A stretch of 49,716 nucleotides of DNA from Nitrospira sp. (GTDB lineage: Bacteria > Nitrospirota > Nitrospiria > Nitrospirales > Nitrospiraceae). Location of the stretch: NCBI GenBank assembly GCA_016873495.1, contig VGXC01000025.1, positions 1 through 49,716 on the forward strand, in the 5' to 3' direction. A model generated the notes under the pieces. The model had not been told where the DNA came from and did no database searches. It saw only the letters and a list, made by a program, of their open reading frames with translations. Below are positions 15,045 to 25,743 of this stretch, one piece after another; positions within the stretch are counted from its first letter, which is position 1, and every line of letters begins with the position of its first letter. Position numbers and translations under genes: made by a program.

Positions 15045-15859
15045 GGGGTCAGGCGGGGACCGGATGGGTTGGCCGGTGGGAGAGTTTGCAGCAAGGCGAT
15101 AAAGGCCCGCTGTTCCTGCGGAGCGATGGACGGGAGCGTCGGCAGTTCCTGGATGATGCGGTCCGGGTTCTGGGAGATGGCGGTTCCCAACTGATTGGTG
15201 ACGTCGAAGCCCCGCGTGAGCTTGCGCGTCACCGCGTCTCCGACCAGGGGGCGCAGGACCCAGACGAGGCCGGAGAGAACCGGATCGTTGAGTTTTGTAT
15301 AGGCAATCAGCGAGGTGTCTACGGCCGGATGCCCGTCGGGAGAGGCGGTCTGGGCGATCTTCAGAAATACAACCGCCTTGGCGCGCACCATGGGAAAGAC
15401 ATGCCCCTCATGGTACCCATCGATATGATAGATGCGGGTGGTTCCTTCGCGCTGAAGCAAGGACAGTAGACCTTGCGTACCGTCTCCATCGTTGCCCCAG
15501 AATCGATTCGGCCCCTTGTCCGCGAACTCATAATTGCCCATGCCCATTTTCCGCACCAACGCCGCGATGAGCGACGGATGGTCTAGAAGAAATTCGTAGA
15601 GGTATTGCGGGACCGGGATGCGGACCGGGCCGACCGACCCGGAGGTGGTCGGGCTGTCCGCCACGTAGGAGACCAGGCAGCGGGAGACGGAATCCAGGCG
15701 GTCGACGGGAAATGTGATGCGCCCCTGTTCCGCGGCGACCGGGCAGTTGTCGGCCCAAGCCGTAGTGGCGGAGAGGACCAGTCCGAGCATCAGACCGGCC
15801 AGCGTCAGTCCGGCCGAGTCCGAACCGATTCGGATGTCGTCGGTGCGCCGCACGGTCAT
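15041..15859 (-). CDS. Exported protein of unknown function (272 aa)
   Basis: A hydrophobic segment at about residues 18-35 ending T-T-A-W-A-D gives a likely signal peptide with cleavage before D-N-C-P-V-A. The mature protein has two Cys (in D-N-C and S-R-C-L) and conserved-looking aromatic and Gly motifs (F-W-G-N-D-G-D-G-T-Q-G, Y-H-I-D-G-Y-H-E-G-H-V-F-P-M-V-R-A-K). I do not recognise the family; the last-named segment has the feel of a small ligand-binding beta fold. It overlaps both neighbours by 4 bp (ATGA), so it is translated together with the esterase and the MFS gene. Confidence 0.75.
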   Translation of the reverse strand: MTVRRTDDIRIGSDSAGLTLAGLMLGLVLSATTAWADNCPVAAEQGRITFPVDRLDSVSRCLVSYVADSPTTSGSVGPVRIPVPQYLYEFLLDHPSLIAALVRKMGMGNYEFADKGPNRFWGNDGDGTQGLLSLLQREGTTRIYHIDGYHEGHVFPMVRAKAVVFLKIAQTASPDGHPAVDTSLIAYTKLNDPVLSGLVWVLRPLVGDAVTRKLTRGFDVTNQLGTAISQNPDRIIQELPTLPSIAPQEQRAFIALLQTLPPANPSGPRLTP

Positions 15860-17157
15860 GGCCCTTCATCGACGGCCAGATGGAGCAGGACCGGGAACAA
15901 CATCCGCCGGTCCTGGCGCTGCCGGGCATCCCGCAGCAAGGTCTCCACGCTGGGGACGACCATGCCTTCAAAGCCGATCCGTCCGTTCGTCGTAATCGTC
16001 ACCGGCTGGGAGAAGTCCACCAAAGCCTCGTTCAGATAGAGACTGTACCGCCTCACCCGTTCGGTCCGTACCGCGATTCGATTGGGGCCGACGATCTCCG
16101 CCTCCAAGCGCGCGTAGCGGCGGTTCACGATAGCTTCGTCCCGGCTGTCGGTCAAGAGGTCCGTGAACGCCGCAATCCGGTCCGTGGCGTCGATCCTGGC
16201 CCATCCGAAGGGCGTCAGGTGTGTGGCGTCGCGGACGACGATCAGGCGCTTGGGCAAGGCGGTGCGGCGCTGGCTGTCGAACCAGTGGACTAAGGCGGGC
16301 AGCTCTTCGCGCGGGAAAAAGTGTCCGCCGGCCATGGGATGCACCCGGTCATGTTCCCGATATTGGAAGGCATAGCCGAGGCGGGTCAATTCCTGCGCAA
16401 GCGTTCGGCTGAGTTCGACCGGCATGACTTGGTCCTGACGGCCATGAATCATATAGAGCGGCGTGTTCTTCAGATTCTCCAAGAACGGCATGAGCACGGT
16501 ATCCAGGCCGCTGGCCATCGGAGCGAGTCCGGCGAACAGCGGCGCATGATGGGTTCCGACAAGATAGGTCCCGATGCCGCCGTTCGACATGCCGGTCAGA
16601 AAGACCCGGTCCGGGTCGATATGATATCGCGCTTGGACGGTCCTGAGCGTCGCCAGGATGAGGTCTTCTCCGTGCCTGGTCCACCAGGTGCCTTGTACGT
16701 TGGTGGGGCAAGCCAGGATATAGTTTTCCCCGAGGCGGGTCTGCCACCGGTCCAAATAGGCATCGCCGGTAAAGCCGGCTCCGTGGAGGCACAACACCAA
16801 CGCGTACTCCTTCGCCGGGTCGTAGGAGGGCGGTACGTAGAGCCCATAACGATAGGTCCGTTCGTGCACCGCGACCGGCAATCCCGGCTGGAGCCCGACC
16901 GGTGCTACTCCATAGGCTTTCCCTTGTTTCAGCAGATCGGTCACCACCGTGATCGTGGCCTTGGGGTCCTTCAGGATATCGGCCAGCAGGACTGCGGCCT
17001 TGTCGGGGGTGTCGGCGTCCAGATAGGCCCGGACCAGGTCCGGCAAGGATTGGCCGGTTGCGGCGGCGGAGCTGTAGTCAGCAGGAGATGTGCACAGTAG
17101 GACAAGGCATATGATGTGGAAGAGAATCGGAGAAGTGAGGCGAATGCGCACCGGCAA
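15856..17157 (-). CDS. Exported alpha/beta-hydrolase, esterase/PHB-depolymerase-like
   Basis: A signal peptide covers about residues 1-33. The hydrolase domain (about 95-320) has the oxyanion segment L-V-L-C-L-H-G-A-G, the nucleophile elbow G-M-S-N-G-G with the catalytic Ser, the acid loop I-H-G-R-Q-D, and a later His in P-M-A-G-G-H-F-F. This resembles secreted feruloyl-esterase or PHB-depolymerase-like carboxylic ester hydrolases. Residues 330-433 form an extra domain with no recognised fold. The 5' end overlaps the HD-GYP gene by 80 bp, which is unusually long; a later start would cut the signal peptide. Confidence 0.85.
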   Translation of the reverse strand: MPVRIRLTSPILFHIICLVLLCTSPADYSSAAATGQSLPDLVRAYLDADTPDKAAVLLADILKDPKATITVVTDLLKQGKAYGVAPVGLQPGLPVAVHERTYRYGLYVPPSYDPAKEYALVLCLHGAGFTGDAYLDRWQTRLGENYILACPTNVQGTWWTRHGEDLILATLRTVQARYHIDPDRVFLTGMSNGGIGTYLVGTHHAPLFAGLAPMASGLDTVLMPFLENLKNTPLYMIHGRQDQVMPVELSRTLAQELTRLGYAFQYREHDRVHPMAGGHFFPREELPALVHWFDSQRRTALPKRLIVVRDATHLTPFGWARIDATDRIAAFTDLLTDSRDEAIVNRRYARLEAEIVGPNRIAVRTERVRRYSLYLNEALVDFSQPVTITTNGRIGFEGMVVPSVETLLRDARQRQDRRMLFPVLLHLAVDEGP

Positions 17158-17857
17158 ACCGTATCACCTTTATATTCGGCTTGTCAAAACGATCGCATAG
17201 CCCCTCCTCCGCGGTCGGCGAGTGCGAGACATTGGCCGGGCACAGCCCAGCCCAGATCTCGACCGGCACAGAGAGGAAGGCATCTACGACGAGCGGGTCG
17301 AAGTGAGTGCCACTCTCGGCCTCGATCGTTGCTGCTGCGTCCTCAAAACTGATCGGTTGACGGTAGGAACGGCGGGATGTCAGGGCGTCCAGCATATCCA
17401 CTACCGCACAGATTCTGGCCTCGAGCGGAATCATCCGTCCTTTCAGTCCGAGCGGATATCCGGATCCATCGTGCCATTCGTGGTGCATGAGGGCGATGCT
17501 GGCGACGGCGTTCGGCACGGACGCAGCGGCCGCGATCCGGTAGCCGGAGGCCGGGTGTTGTCGCATAACCGACCACTCGGGATCAGAGAGAGGCGCCGGC
17601 TTGCTGCGAATCTGTTCGTGCACCAAGAGCTTGCCGATATCGTGCAAAAAGGCGCCACATTGCAAGGTGTGGAGCCGATCCGGGGAAAGGTTCAAAACTT
17701 CCCCGATCTTGCTGGCATAGAAAATCAACCGGAAAGAATGGGCATAGGTAGTGATATCGCGCGCGCGGAGCAATTTGCCCAACGAGTGTATCGCAGCCGC
17801 AACGGCCGGCTCTGGGAAGAACGGATCACATGAGGCTGGAGGTTGGTGCGGTCCCAT
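17078..17857 (-). CDS. HD-GYP-domain protein, probable cyclic-di-GMP phosphodiesterase
   Basis: HD-GYP domains hydrolyse cyclic di-GMP at a two- or three-metal site. The protein has F-L-H-D-I-G-K-L (HD signature), then M-H-H-E-W-H-D-G-S-G-Y-P-L-G (the HHExxxGxGYP block with the GYP triad), and D-A-L-T-S-R-R-S-Y-R-Q after it. No sensor domain is attached: from the ATG chosen here it is a stand-alone catalytic domain with about 25 extra residues. The frame is open upstream into ribD, but that part looks like read-through of another frame. No Shine-Dalgarno is clear. It lies 145 bp after ribD and overlaps the esterase gene by 80 bp. Confidence 0.85.
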   Translation of the reverse strand: MGPHQPPASCDPFFPEPAVAAAIHSLGKLLRARDITTYAHSFRLIFYASKIGEVLNLSPDRLHTLQCGAFLHDIGKLLVHEQIRSKPAPLSDPEWSVMRQHPASGYRIAAAASVPNAVASIALMHHEWHDGSGYPLGLKGRMIPLEARICAVVDMLDALTSRRSYRQPISFEDAAATIEAESGTHFDPLVVDAFLSVPVEIWAGLCPANVSHSPTAEEGLCDRFDKPNIKVIRFAGAHSPHFSDSLPHHMPCPTVHISC

Positions 17858-18002
17858 AGCCGGGACACAAAGCAAAAGCGATACCAACGGGGATTCTTGT
17901 GAGGATGTTGAAATTACCGCCCGATTGTAGCAGGTACGGGGAACGGGCCTGTATGGTTTTGTGCAGAGGAATCCAAATTGGTACAGCGGCTGGGCTGGCC
18001 CG

Positions 18003-19121
18003 CTATTTCGTCGGGAGGGTCCCTTCCACCAGAAAATCTTTCCCGAGGGGTTGGATGCGGATGTCGTTGAGGGGCAGCGCCTGTGCCAACCGTTTCGGCG
18101 CAAGCCCGCCGATGACGCCCTTCGCGTCTTGGCCGCCCAATAAGGTGGGGGCGATGAAGAGGGCTACCCGATTGACCAGCCCGGATCGAATGGCGGAGGC
18201 GTTGACGTCGCTTCCCCCTTCGATCAGCACCGATGTGGCGCCCTGTTTCCCTAGCTTGGCCAAACAGGCGCGTAGCGACACCTGGCCGTTCCGGGCCGGC
18301 AGGACCCAGACCTGGGCGCCCTTGGCCCGGACCTGTTGTACCTTTCTGGCCAGCGCTTGAGCCGTGGTGGCGATAGCCGTTCCGGAGCTGAGGACTTTGG
18401 CTTTGAGGGGAACGCGTAGCCGGCTGTCCAGAATGACGCGTAAGGGTTGCCGGGATCGTTGGTCCGAGGCCGGCCCCCTCCCCAGTCGGACGGTCAATCG
18501 GGGGTCATCGTGCCGCACGGTCTCCACGCCAACCAGGATTGCATCCATCTGGTCGCGAAGTCTGTGGGTGGCGCGCCTCGCCGGGTTTCCGGTAATCCAC
18601 TGTGACTCGCCGCCGGCCGTGGCGATTTTCCCGTCCATCGTCATCGCGGTTTTCAAGGTGACAAAGGGCAAGCCGGTTTTGATCCAATGGCGGTAGGCTT
18701 CGTTCAGCTGTTCGGCTTCATGGCGGAGACATCCGACCGACAGGTCGAGACCGGCTCGGCGCAACGCTCTGATCCCTCGCCCGCTGACCTTGGGATTGGG
18801 ATCGGCCATGGCCACGACGACTCGCTTCAGTCCGGCGGCGATTAGGACCGGCACACAGGGAGGGGTGCGCTTCTTCGTGTGGCAGCAGGGTTCGAGGGTG
18901 ACATAGAGGGTGGCCCGTTTGGCGCGGGGGCCCGCCGCTTCCATCGCCCGCACTTCGGCATGGGGCCCGCCGGGCCGGCGATGGTACCCCTGCCCGACGA
19001 TCCGGTTGCCGGCGACGACCACCGCCCCGACCATCGGATTGGGGCTGGTGCGTCCCCGTCCCTTGGCGGCCAGCCGGAGGGCCAGCGCCATGTACCGGCG
19101 GTCGCGGGCCTGGTCCGTCAC
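18003..19121 (-). CDS. ribD: Bifunctional riboflavin biosynthesis deaminase/reductase
   Basis: RibD deaminates 2,5-diamino-6-ribosylamino-pyrimidinone phosphate and then reduces its ribosyl side chain with NADPH. The deaminase domain (about 1-145) has the zinc ligands in P-H-A-E-V-R-A-M-E and P-C-C-H-T-K-K-R-T-P-P-C. The reductase domain (about 147-372) begins with T-L-K-T-A-M-T-M-D-G-K-I-A-T and has I-L-V-G-V-E-T-V and I-E-G-G-S-D-V-N-A. The 372 residues are full length. Its ATG overlaps the ppdK stop by 4 bp, so expression is tied to ppdK. Confidence 0.96.
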   Translation of the reverse strand: MTDQARDRRYMALALRLAAKGRGRTSPNPMVGAVVVAGNRIVGQGYHRRPGGPHAEVRAMEAAGPRAKRATLYVTLEPCCHTKKRTPPCVPVLIAAGLKRVVVAMADPNPKVSGRGIRALRRAGLDLSVGCLRHEAEQLNEAYRHWIKTGLPFVTLKTAMTMDGKIATAGGESQWITGNPARRATHRLRDQMDAILVGVETVRHDDPRLTVRLGRGPASDQRSRQPLRVILDSRLRVPLKAKVLSSGTAIATTAQALARKVQQVRAKGAQVWVLPARNGQVSLRACLAKLGKQGATSVLIEGGSDVNASAIRSGLVNRVALFIAPTLLGGQDAKGVIGGLAPKRLAQALPLNDIRIQPLGKDFLVEGTLPTK

Positions 19122-22009
19122 CGTTTTTTAGCGGACCTCGCCGCAACGGTGCGGCGGGCCTGGCCGGTTTGGGTCGTTCGTTTCTTCGAGGAACGGGTCG
19201 CCGGCTTTTTCTCCCCCGCTTCCGTCAAGGCCGCCTGCGCCGCCGCCAGCCTCGCGATGGCCACGCGATAGGGCGAACAGCTGACATAATCCAGCCCCAG
19301 CTGATGGCAGAATTCCACGGAACTGGGGTCGCCTCCATGCTCGCCGCAGATGCCGAGCTTGATGTCGGGTCTGGTAGCGCGGCCCTCGGTGATGGCCATC
19401 TTCATCATGGCGCCGACTCCCTCCCGGTCCAGAACGGCGAACGGGTCTGACTCCAGAATGTTCTCAGCCTTCTTGGCGATGGCAGCGTCGCAAGCGCGGC
19501 AGCGCATCTCCCGCCAGTCCACGTCGGTGCTCAAGCAATGGGGGCAACTGTCCTGCCGGCGCATGTAGAACGCAATAAACTTGGCCGCGTCGTCCCGCGA
19601 GAATCCGAATGTGGTCTGGGTCAGGTCGTTGGTGCCGAACGAGAAGAATTCGGCCTCCTCCGCGATACGTCGCGCCGTGACGGCGGCCCGCGGCAGTTCG
19701 ATCATCGTGCCGATCAGATAGGAGAGCTTGACCCCTCGCTTTTTCAGCGTCTCCTCCGCTACTTCACGGATGAGCTCCTTCTGGGCTTTCATTTCCGAGA
19801 CCATGCCGACCAGGGGGATCATGATCTCCGGCACGATTTTCTTGCCCTCGCGCGCCAGCTCGCAGGCGGCTTCGATGATGGCCTGAGTCTGCATGCGGGT
19901 GATTTCCGGCATCGTGATGCCGAGCCGGCAGCCGCGGAGTCCCAGCATGGGGTTGAATTCGTGGAGTTCCTCGACTCGCGCCAGCAGACGGCGCTTCTCC
20001 TCCACCAGCGCCGGATCGGCGGCGGTCAGCTCCATGCGCGCGATCTCGACCATCAGGTCTTCCCGCTTGGGCAGGAACTCATGCAGCGGCGGGTCCAGCA
20101 GGCGGATCGTCACGGGGAACCCCTTCATTTCCCGATACAGGCCGATGAAGTCTTTTTTCTGGAGCGGCAGCAGTTGCGCCAGGTACTGTTCTCGTTCCTT
20201 GCTGGTCCGGGCCAGGATCATTTTCTGCATGATGGAGATGCGGTCTTCGGCGAAGAACATGTGCTCGGTGCGGCAGAGCCCGATGCCCTCGGCTCCGAAT
20301 CCACGCGCGATCATGGCCTGGTCGGGCACATCCGCATTGGCCCGCACGTTGAGCCGGCGAACCTGATCGGCCCATCCCAGGAGCGTGGCGAAACAACGAT
20401 ACTTCTCCGACTGGCGGGCGTCGAGCTTGCCCTGGATCACCTGGATGACCTCCGACTCGACCACCGGGATGTCGTCTCCGTAGACGTGCCCCGTGAACCC
20501 GTTGATCGAGAGGAAATCCCCTTCCTTGAAGGGTCGGCCGCCGATTTTGACGGTCGTGGTGCCGGTGACTTCGATGGCCTCGCAGCCGGCGACACAGACC
20601 TTGCCCATTTGCCGGGCGACGACGGCCGCGTGGGAGGTCATGCCGCCGCGTGCGGTCAGGAACCCGAGCGCGGCGTTCATGCCGTGGATGTCGTCGGGGC
20701 TGGTCTCCTGGCGGACCAGGATGACCCGCTCGCCGCGGGTCTGCATCTCCACGGCCTTGTCCGGGGTCAGGGCGATTTTGCCCGCCGCGGCGCCGGGACC
20801 GGCCGGCAGACCTTTGCCCAAGGAGGGATGCTTGCCTTCGGCCGCGGTGTCGAACACCGGATAGAGGTACTGCGAGAGCTGCTCGGGGCCGACGCGGAGC
20901 ACCGCTTCGTTTTTGCTGATCAGCCCCTCCTTGACCATATCCACGGCAATCCGGACGGCAGCGATCCCGGTGCGTTTGCCCACCCGGGTCTGCAGCATGT
21001 AGAGCTTGCCTTCCTGAATCGTAAATTCCAGATCCAGCATGTCTCGGTAATGCCTCTCGAGCGTCCGGTAGGTCTTCACCAGGTCCTTATAGGCCTTGGG
21101 CAGGGTCTTGGCCAGGGCGGTCACCGGCAGCGGCGTGCGGATGCCGGCGACGACGTCCTCGCCCTGAGCGTTCAACAGGCACTCGCCGAAGAAAGCCCGC
21201 TCGCCGGTGGCCGGATTTCTCGTGAAGGACACGCCGGTGCCGCTTGTGTCTCCCATGTTGCCGAACACCATGGCGACGACGTTGACGGCGGTGCCCCAGT
21301 TGTCGGGAATATTGTAGAGCCGCCGGTACGTCACGGCGCGGGCGCCGTACCAGGAGGAGAAGACGGCATTGATCGCCATTCGGAGCTGGTCCAGCGGATC
21401 TTCGGGAAACTCTCGGCCGGTCTCCCGTTTGACCAGGGCTTTGAACCGGACCACGAGGTCGGTCAGGGCCTTGGCATCCAGGTCGGTGTCGTGCACGAGC
21501 CCCCGCTCGGCCTTCTTTTCTTTCAGGATATGCTCGAAGTGGTCCCGCTCTACGCCCATGACGATGTTGCCGTACATGGTAATAAAGCGCCGGTAGCTGT
21601 CCTTGGCGAATCGTTCGTTTTTGGTTTTGGCGGCCAGCCCCTCGACGGTTCGTTCGTTGAGGCCGACGTTCAGCACTGTGTCCATCATGCCCGGCATGGA
21701 GGCCCTGGCGCCCGACCGCACCGACACGAGGAGCGGGCTGGCGGGATCGCCGAACTGCGCCCCCATGGACCGCTCCACGCGCTTGAGGCTCTGGAGGGCC
21801 TGATCCCACATGCCCGGCGGGAAGGTTTTCTTGTGGCGGTAGTATTCGATGCAAGCATCGGTGGAGATGGTAAAGCCGGGAGGGACGGAGATGCCCAGGT
21901 TCGTCATCTCGGCCAAGCCGGCGCCCTTGCCGCCGAGAAGATTTTTGTCGTTCCCCCCGCCCTCGGCTTTGCCGTCACCGAAGTAATAGACGAATTTCTT
22001 CGTGCTCAC
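19118..22009 (-). CDS. ppdK: Pyruvate, phosphate dikinase
   Basis: The enzyme interconverts pyruvate, ATP and Pi with phosphoenolpyruvate, AMP and PPi; here it can feed carbon from pyruvate to gluconeogenesis. The N-terminal ATP-grasp part starts Y-Y-F-G-D-G-K-A-E-G and L-L-G-G-K-G-A-G-L-A-E-M. The swivelling phosphohistidine domain has G-G-M-T-S-H-A-A-V-V-A-R-Q-M-G. The C-terminal TIM barrel has G-L-C-R-T-E-H-M-F-F, S-F-G-T-N-D-L-T-Q-T and a final C-G-E-H-G-G-D. A GTG start at 22009 with AGGAG upstream fits the family N-terminus better than the ATG at 22039. A basic Lys/Arg/Thr-rich tail of about 35 residues follows the barrel. Confidence 0.96.
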   Translation of the reverse strand: MSTKKFVYYFGDGKAEGGGNDKNLLGGKGAGLAEMTNLGISVPPGFTISTDACIEYYRHKKTFPPGMWDQALQSLKRVERSMGAQFGDPASPLLVSVRSGARASMPGMMDTVLNVGLNERTVEGLAAKTKNERFAKDSYRRFITMYGNIVMGVERDHFEHILKEKKAERGLVHDTDLDAKALTDLVVRFKALVKRETGREFPEDPLDQLRMAINAVFSSWYGARAVTYRRLYNIPDNWGTAVNVVAMVFGNMGDTSGTGVSFTRNPATGERAFFGECLLNAQGEDVVAGIRTPLPVTALAKTLPKAYKDLVKTYRTLERHYRDMLDLEFTIQEGKLYMLQTRVGKRTGIAAVRIAVDMVKEGLISKNEAVLRVGPEQLSQYLYPVFDTAAEGKHPSLGKGLPAGPGAAAGKIALTPDKAVEMQTRGERVILVRQETSPDDIHGMNAALGFLTARGGMTSHAAVVARQMGKVCVAGCEAIEVTGTTTVKIGGRPFKEGDFLSINGFTGHVYGDDIPVVESEVIQVIQGKLDARQSEKYRCFATLLGWADQVRRLNVRANADVPDQAMIARGFGAEGIGLCRTEHMFFAEDRISIMQKMILARTSKEREQYLAQLLPLQKKDFIGLYREMKGFPVTIRLLDPPLHEFLPKREDLMVEIARMELTAADPALVEEKRRLLARVEELHEFNPMLGLRGCRLGITMPEITRMQTQAIIEAACELAREGKKIVPEIMIPLVGMVSEMKAQKELIREVAEETLKKRGVKLSYLIGTMIELPRAAVTARRIAEEAEFFSFGTNDLTQTTFGFSRDDAAKFIAFYMRRQDSCPHCLSTDVDWREMRCRACDAAIAKKAENILESDPFAVLDREGVGAMMKMAITEGRATRPDIKLGICGEHGGDPSSVEFCHQLGLDYVSCSPYRVAIARLAAAQAALTEAGEKKPATRSSKKRTTQTGQARRTVAARSAKKR

Positions 22010-22052
22010 GCCTGCCTCTCCTCTTATGATGCGTCCCATCCCTGGATGACAA

Positions 22053-22547
22053 TCATGACGGAGTCGTGCCCTGCATGTCCAGCCTCATGCGATACCGGGC
22101 GATGAGGCGCCGTTTGGCCGTGACTCCCAACGCGATCACCAAGGCGACGAATGCGGCCAACAGAAACAGCCGGTAGTCCACTTGCGCACCGTGATCGAAG
22201 TAGAGCTTTCCGTCCCCTCCTCGCACGACCTTAGTTTCCTTGTGAAAGATGTGGGTCTCCCCCGAGGGATCGGACAGGTCGATCCACTCGTGGCAGAGTT
22301 GAATCGGTTCGTCGGCGCCGATGACGCGATGCCAGGTAAAGCGCAGGCAGACGTCCTTGGTGGAATCGAAGACGTCGGGTGTGCGGATCAAGGCATCCAG
22401 ATTTACCCCGCTCCCCCAGAGTCCGGCCAGAAAGACCGCATTGCAGGCGACGATCAGGGCCGCCGACACTCCGTGGGAGTAACGCCGCAGTTTCCTGGCC
22501 TTGTCCGCGTCGGTGTCCGGTTCCGGCCGGTCTGTGTCCGGCGACAT
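22053..22547 (-). CDS. Two-span membrane protein, function unknown
   Basis: This 164-residue protein has a charged N-terminus, a membrane segment at about 27-48, an outside domain of about 80 residues with two Cys (V-C-L-R-F-T-W-H and L-C-H-E-W), and a second membrane segment near 128-147, followed by a basic tail inside. GAGG lies 5-6 nt before the ATG. It sits between glyS (15 bp gap) and ppdK (43 bp gap), so it is part of the same transcript. No family is recognised. Confidence 0.75.
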   Translation of the reverse strand: MSPDTDRPEPDTDADKARKLRRYSHGVSAALIVACNAVFLAGLWGSGVNLDALIRTPDVFDSTKDVCLRFTWHRVIGADEPIQLCHEWIDLSDPSGETHIFHKETKVVRGGDGKLYFDHGAQVDYRLFLLAAFVALVIALGVTAKRRLIARYRMRLDMQGTTPS

Positions 22548-22562
22548 TGTGCCTCACCATGG

Positions 22563-24740
22563 TTAGACGCCCGGCACCAGGATCTCGGACAGGTCCGCAA
22601 AGGAGAGAAATAGGCGATCGATCATGCGGAGGAGCGAAAGCCGATTCGCCCGGATGCCCTGATCGTCGGCATTGACCATGACGCCGGCAAAAAATGCGTC
22701 GATAGCCGGCTTGAGCAGGACCAAGCCATCCAGAGCCCTTGTATAATCGCCTTGCGTGATGGAGAAAGGAACCTGGAGCCTGGCCTCTTCAAGCGCCTTG
22801 TAGAGCTCGGTCTCAGACTGGTGCTGGAACAGAGATGGGTTAATCTCTTCGGCTTCCCACTTTTCTTTCTCCACGATGCGGTGCGCGCGCTTGAAGCCGA
22901 TGGTTAAGGGGTTGAACTCAGGCCTGGCGGTGATGGCCTGCAAGGCGTTCATCTTGTCGTAGAGGGTCAGCAAGTTCAGTTGGGATCGTGGTGTTGATTT
23001 CAGGACGGCGAGCATCACGTCGTCACGTAGGCCGTCAATCGTGCGACCGTAGAACCGGAGACGTTCCAGTAGGAAGTCGACGGGATCGCTGGAGGTGGTC
23101 GCTGGTTTGAAGCCTTTGTCATCTAAGAGGTCGGACATATAAACATGGAACTCCCCCAGGTTCAGGGGGAGCCGTCCCTCGAGCGCAATGCGCACGACCG
23201 CCAACGCGTTGCGTCGAAGCGCGAAGGGGTCTTCGGAGCCGGACGGCACGAGGCCCACACGGAAGAAGGTGAAAATCGTGTCGAGGCGGTCGGCCAGGGA
23301 CAGAACTTTTCCAGCCGTCGACCCAGGAATATCTCCTTCCATCGAAGGAGGTAGATAGTGCTCGGCAATGGCCTGCCTCACCTGGTCCGCCTCCCCGTCA
23401 TGTTTGGCATATTCCCCGCCCATAATTCCTTGTAGCGCGGGGAATTCGCCGACGATCCCGGTCGTCAGGTCGGCCTTGCAGAGTTCAGCGGCCCTCGCAC
23501 AGGCCCGAGAGGTTTCACGATCGAGGGCGAACATGGTCGCCAGCCGATCTGTTACCTGTCTGACCCGCTCTTGTTTCTCGAATACGGTGCCGATTTTCTT
23601 GTGGAACGTGATGCCCTTGAGTTTCTCGACCCGATCGGCCAGCCGGACCTTGCGGTCCTCGTCGAAGAAGAAGCGGGCGTCGGCGAGGCGCGCCGCCAGC
23701 ACCCGTTCGTTGCCGGCTTGAATCAACTTCATGTTGGCCAGCTTCATGTTGGTAACGGACACGAACGCAGGCAGCAAGGTACCGTCTTTGCGCAGGACCG
23801 AAAAGAAGCCCTGGTGTTCCTTCATGGAGGTCATGAGGATTTCTTTGGGGAGCGACAGGTACTGGGGATTGAATCCGCCGAGAAGCGGGTGCGGGCATTC
23901 CGTCGTGAACACCGCCTGATCCAGCAATGCCTCGTCGCGGTGCGGGCGTCCGCCCGCCGCTTTGGTGAGTTTCTCGACTTGCGCCAGGATCAGCTCGCGC
24001 CGGCGATCCTGATCCGGGATGACGCCGTGCTGCTCTAATGTGCGCAGGTAGGACTTGAGGTCGGCGACCGGAAGGCCCTGGGTTGTTGTGCGGCTGGCCG
24101 GGCCGAGAAACCTGTGGCCCCAGGTGCGGGCGCCAGAACGAACCCCGGCGATCTGGAACGGGACCGACTTTCCTGCATAGAGTGCCAGGAGCCAGCGGAT
24201 GGGACGCCCGAACCTGGCTCCCGTGTCGTTCCATGTCATGGATTTGGGAAAGGACAGCTTGCCGATAAGCGCCGGGAGCAGCTCGGTCAGGACCGATGCC
24301 GTCGGCTGTCCTGTCTCGCGTTTGACGGCGAACAGGTACTCGCCTTTGGGTGTTTGTCGGACTTCGAGTTCTTCGACCGGCACACCCTGCCCGGCGGCGA
24401 ACCCGACCGCAGCCCTGGTCGGTTGTCCGGCTGCGTCGTACGCCACCGCCTTCGAGGGTCCCATCGTTTCCTTGGTCATCGCGGCCTGGCGATCGCACAA
24501 GGATGAAACCGACAGTGTGAGGCGCCGGGGTGTGCCGAAGGTTCGCACCGCCCCATACGTGAGCCGCTGCTCGTTCAATAATTGTTCGGTCAGGCTGTGA
24601 AGTGAGCGGAGCGCCGGTTGGATGAATTGATACGGCAGCTCTTCCGTCCCGATTTCAAGGAGCAGTTCGCCGACAGCCGGCTTGGCCGCCTTGCTCTTGG
24701 CCTTGGTCCTGGCTGGGCCTGTCTTTGATCGTGGCATCAT
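22563..24740 (-). CDS. glyS: Glycyl-tRNA synthetase, beta subunit
   Basis: The beta subunit of the bacterial alpha2beta2 glycyl-tRNA synthetase binds tRNA-Gly. The family start L-L-L-E-I-G-T-E-E-L-P appears at about residue 26 after a basic extension. Later markers are E-Y-L-F-A-V, F-P-K-S-M-T-W, F-x-R-P-I-R-W, and the HD-like region V-G-E-F-P-A-L-Q-G-I-M-G-G-E-Y-A. A C-terminal helical anticodon-binding region follows, ending near V-M-V-N-A-D-D. The 725 residues are of normal length. It follows glyQ by 10 bp. Confidence 0.97.
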   Translation of the reverse strand: MMPRSKTGPARTKAKSKAAKPAVGELLLEIGTEELPYQFIQPALRSLHSLTEQLLNEQRLTYGAVRTFGTPRRLTLSVSSLCDRQAAMTKETMGPSKAVAYDAAGQPTRAAVGFAAGQGVPVEELEVRQTPKGEYLFAVKRETGQPTASVLTELLPALIGKLSFPKSMTWNDTGARFGRPIRWLLALYAGKSVPFQIAGVRSGARTWGHRFLGPASRTTTQGLPVADLKSYLRTLEQHGVIPDQDRRRELILAQVEKLTKAAGGRPHRDEALLDQAVFTTECPHPLLGGFNPQYLSLPKEILMTSMKEHQGFFSVLRKDGTLLPAFVSVTNMKLANMKLIQAGNERVLAARLADARFFFDEDRKVRLADRVEKLKGITFHKKIGTVFEKQERVRQVTDRLATMFALDRETSRACARAAELCKADLTTGIVGEFPALQGIMGGEYAKHDGEADQVRQAIAEHYLPPSMEGDIPGSTAGKVLSLADRLDTIFTFFRVGLVPSGSEDPFALRRNALAVVRIALEGRLPLNLGEFHVYMSDLLDDKGFKPATTSSDPVDFLLERLRFYGRTIDGLRDDVMLAVLKSTPRSQLNLLTLYDKMNALQAITARPEFNPLTIGFKRAHRIVEKEKWEAEEINPSLFQHQSETELYKALEEARLQVPFSITQGDYTRALDGLVLLKPAIDAFFAGVMVNADDQGIRANRLSLLRMIDRLFLSFADLSEILVPGV

Positions 24741-24750
24741 TCGGGCGTCG

Positions 24751-25647
<897 letters not shown>

Positions 25648-25743
25648 AGAACGCCCTTGCCGCTGTTGCCTGGTCGATAACGGGATGGGTCGATGCCCAT
25701 GTGCCCGCTCCTTGAGGCGCTAACTCCTCCAGAAGCGGCGCTA

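Noticed and set aside
19538-22105. 855-codon open frame antisense to ppdK
   Set aside because: It mirrors the coding strand of a complete ppdK; high GC and codon bias keep the opposite frame open. No ribosome binding site or family motif.
25648-25743. T-box or other riboswitch in the glyQ leader
   Set aside because: The leader is too short and no T-box bulge or specifier structure was recognised.
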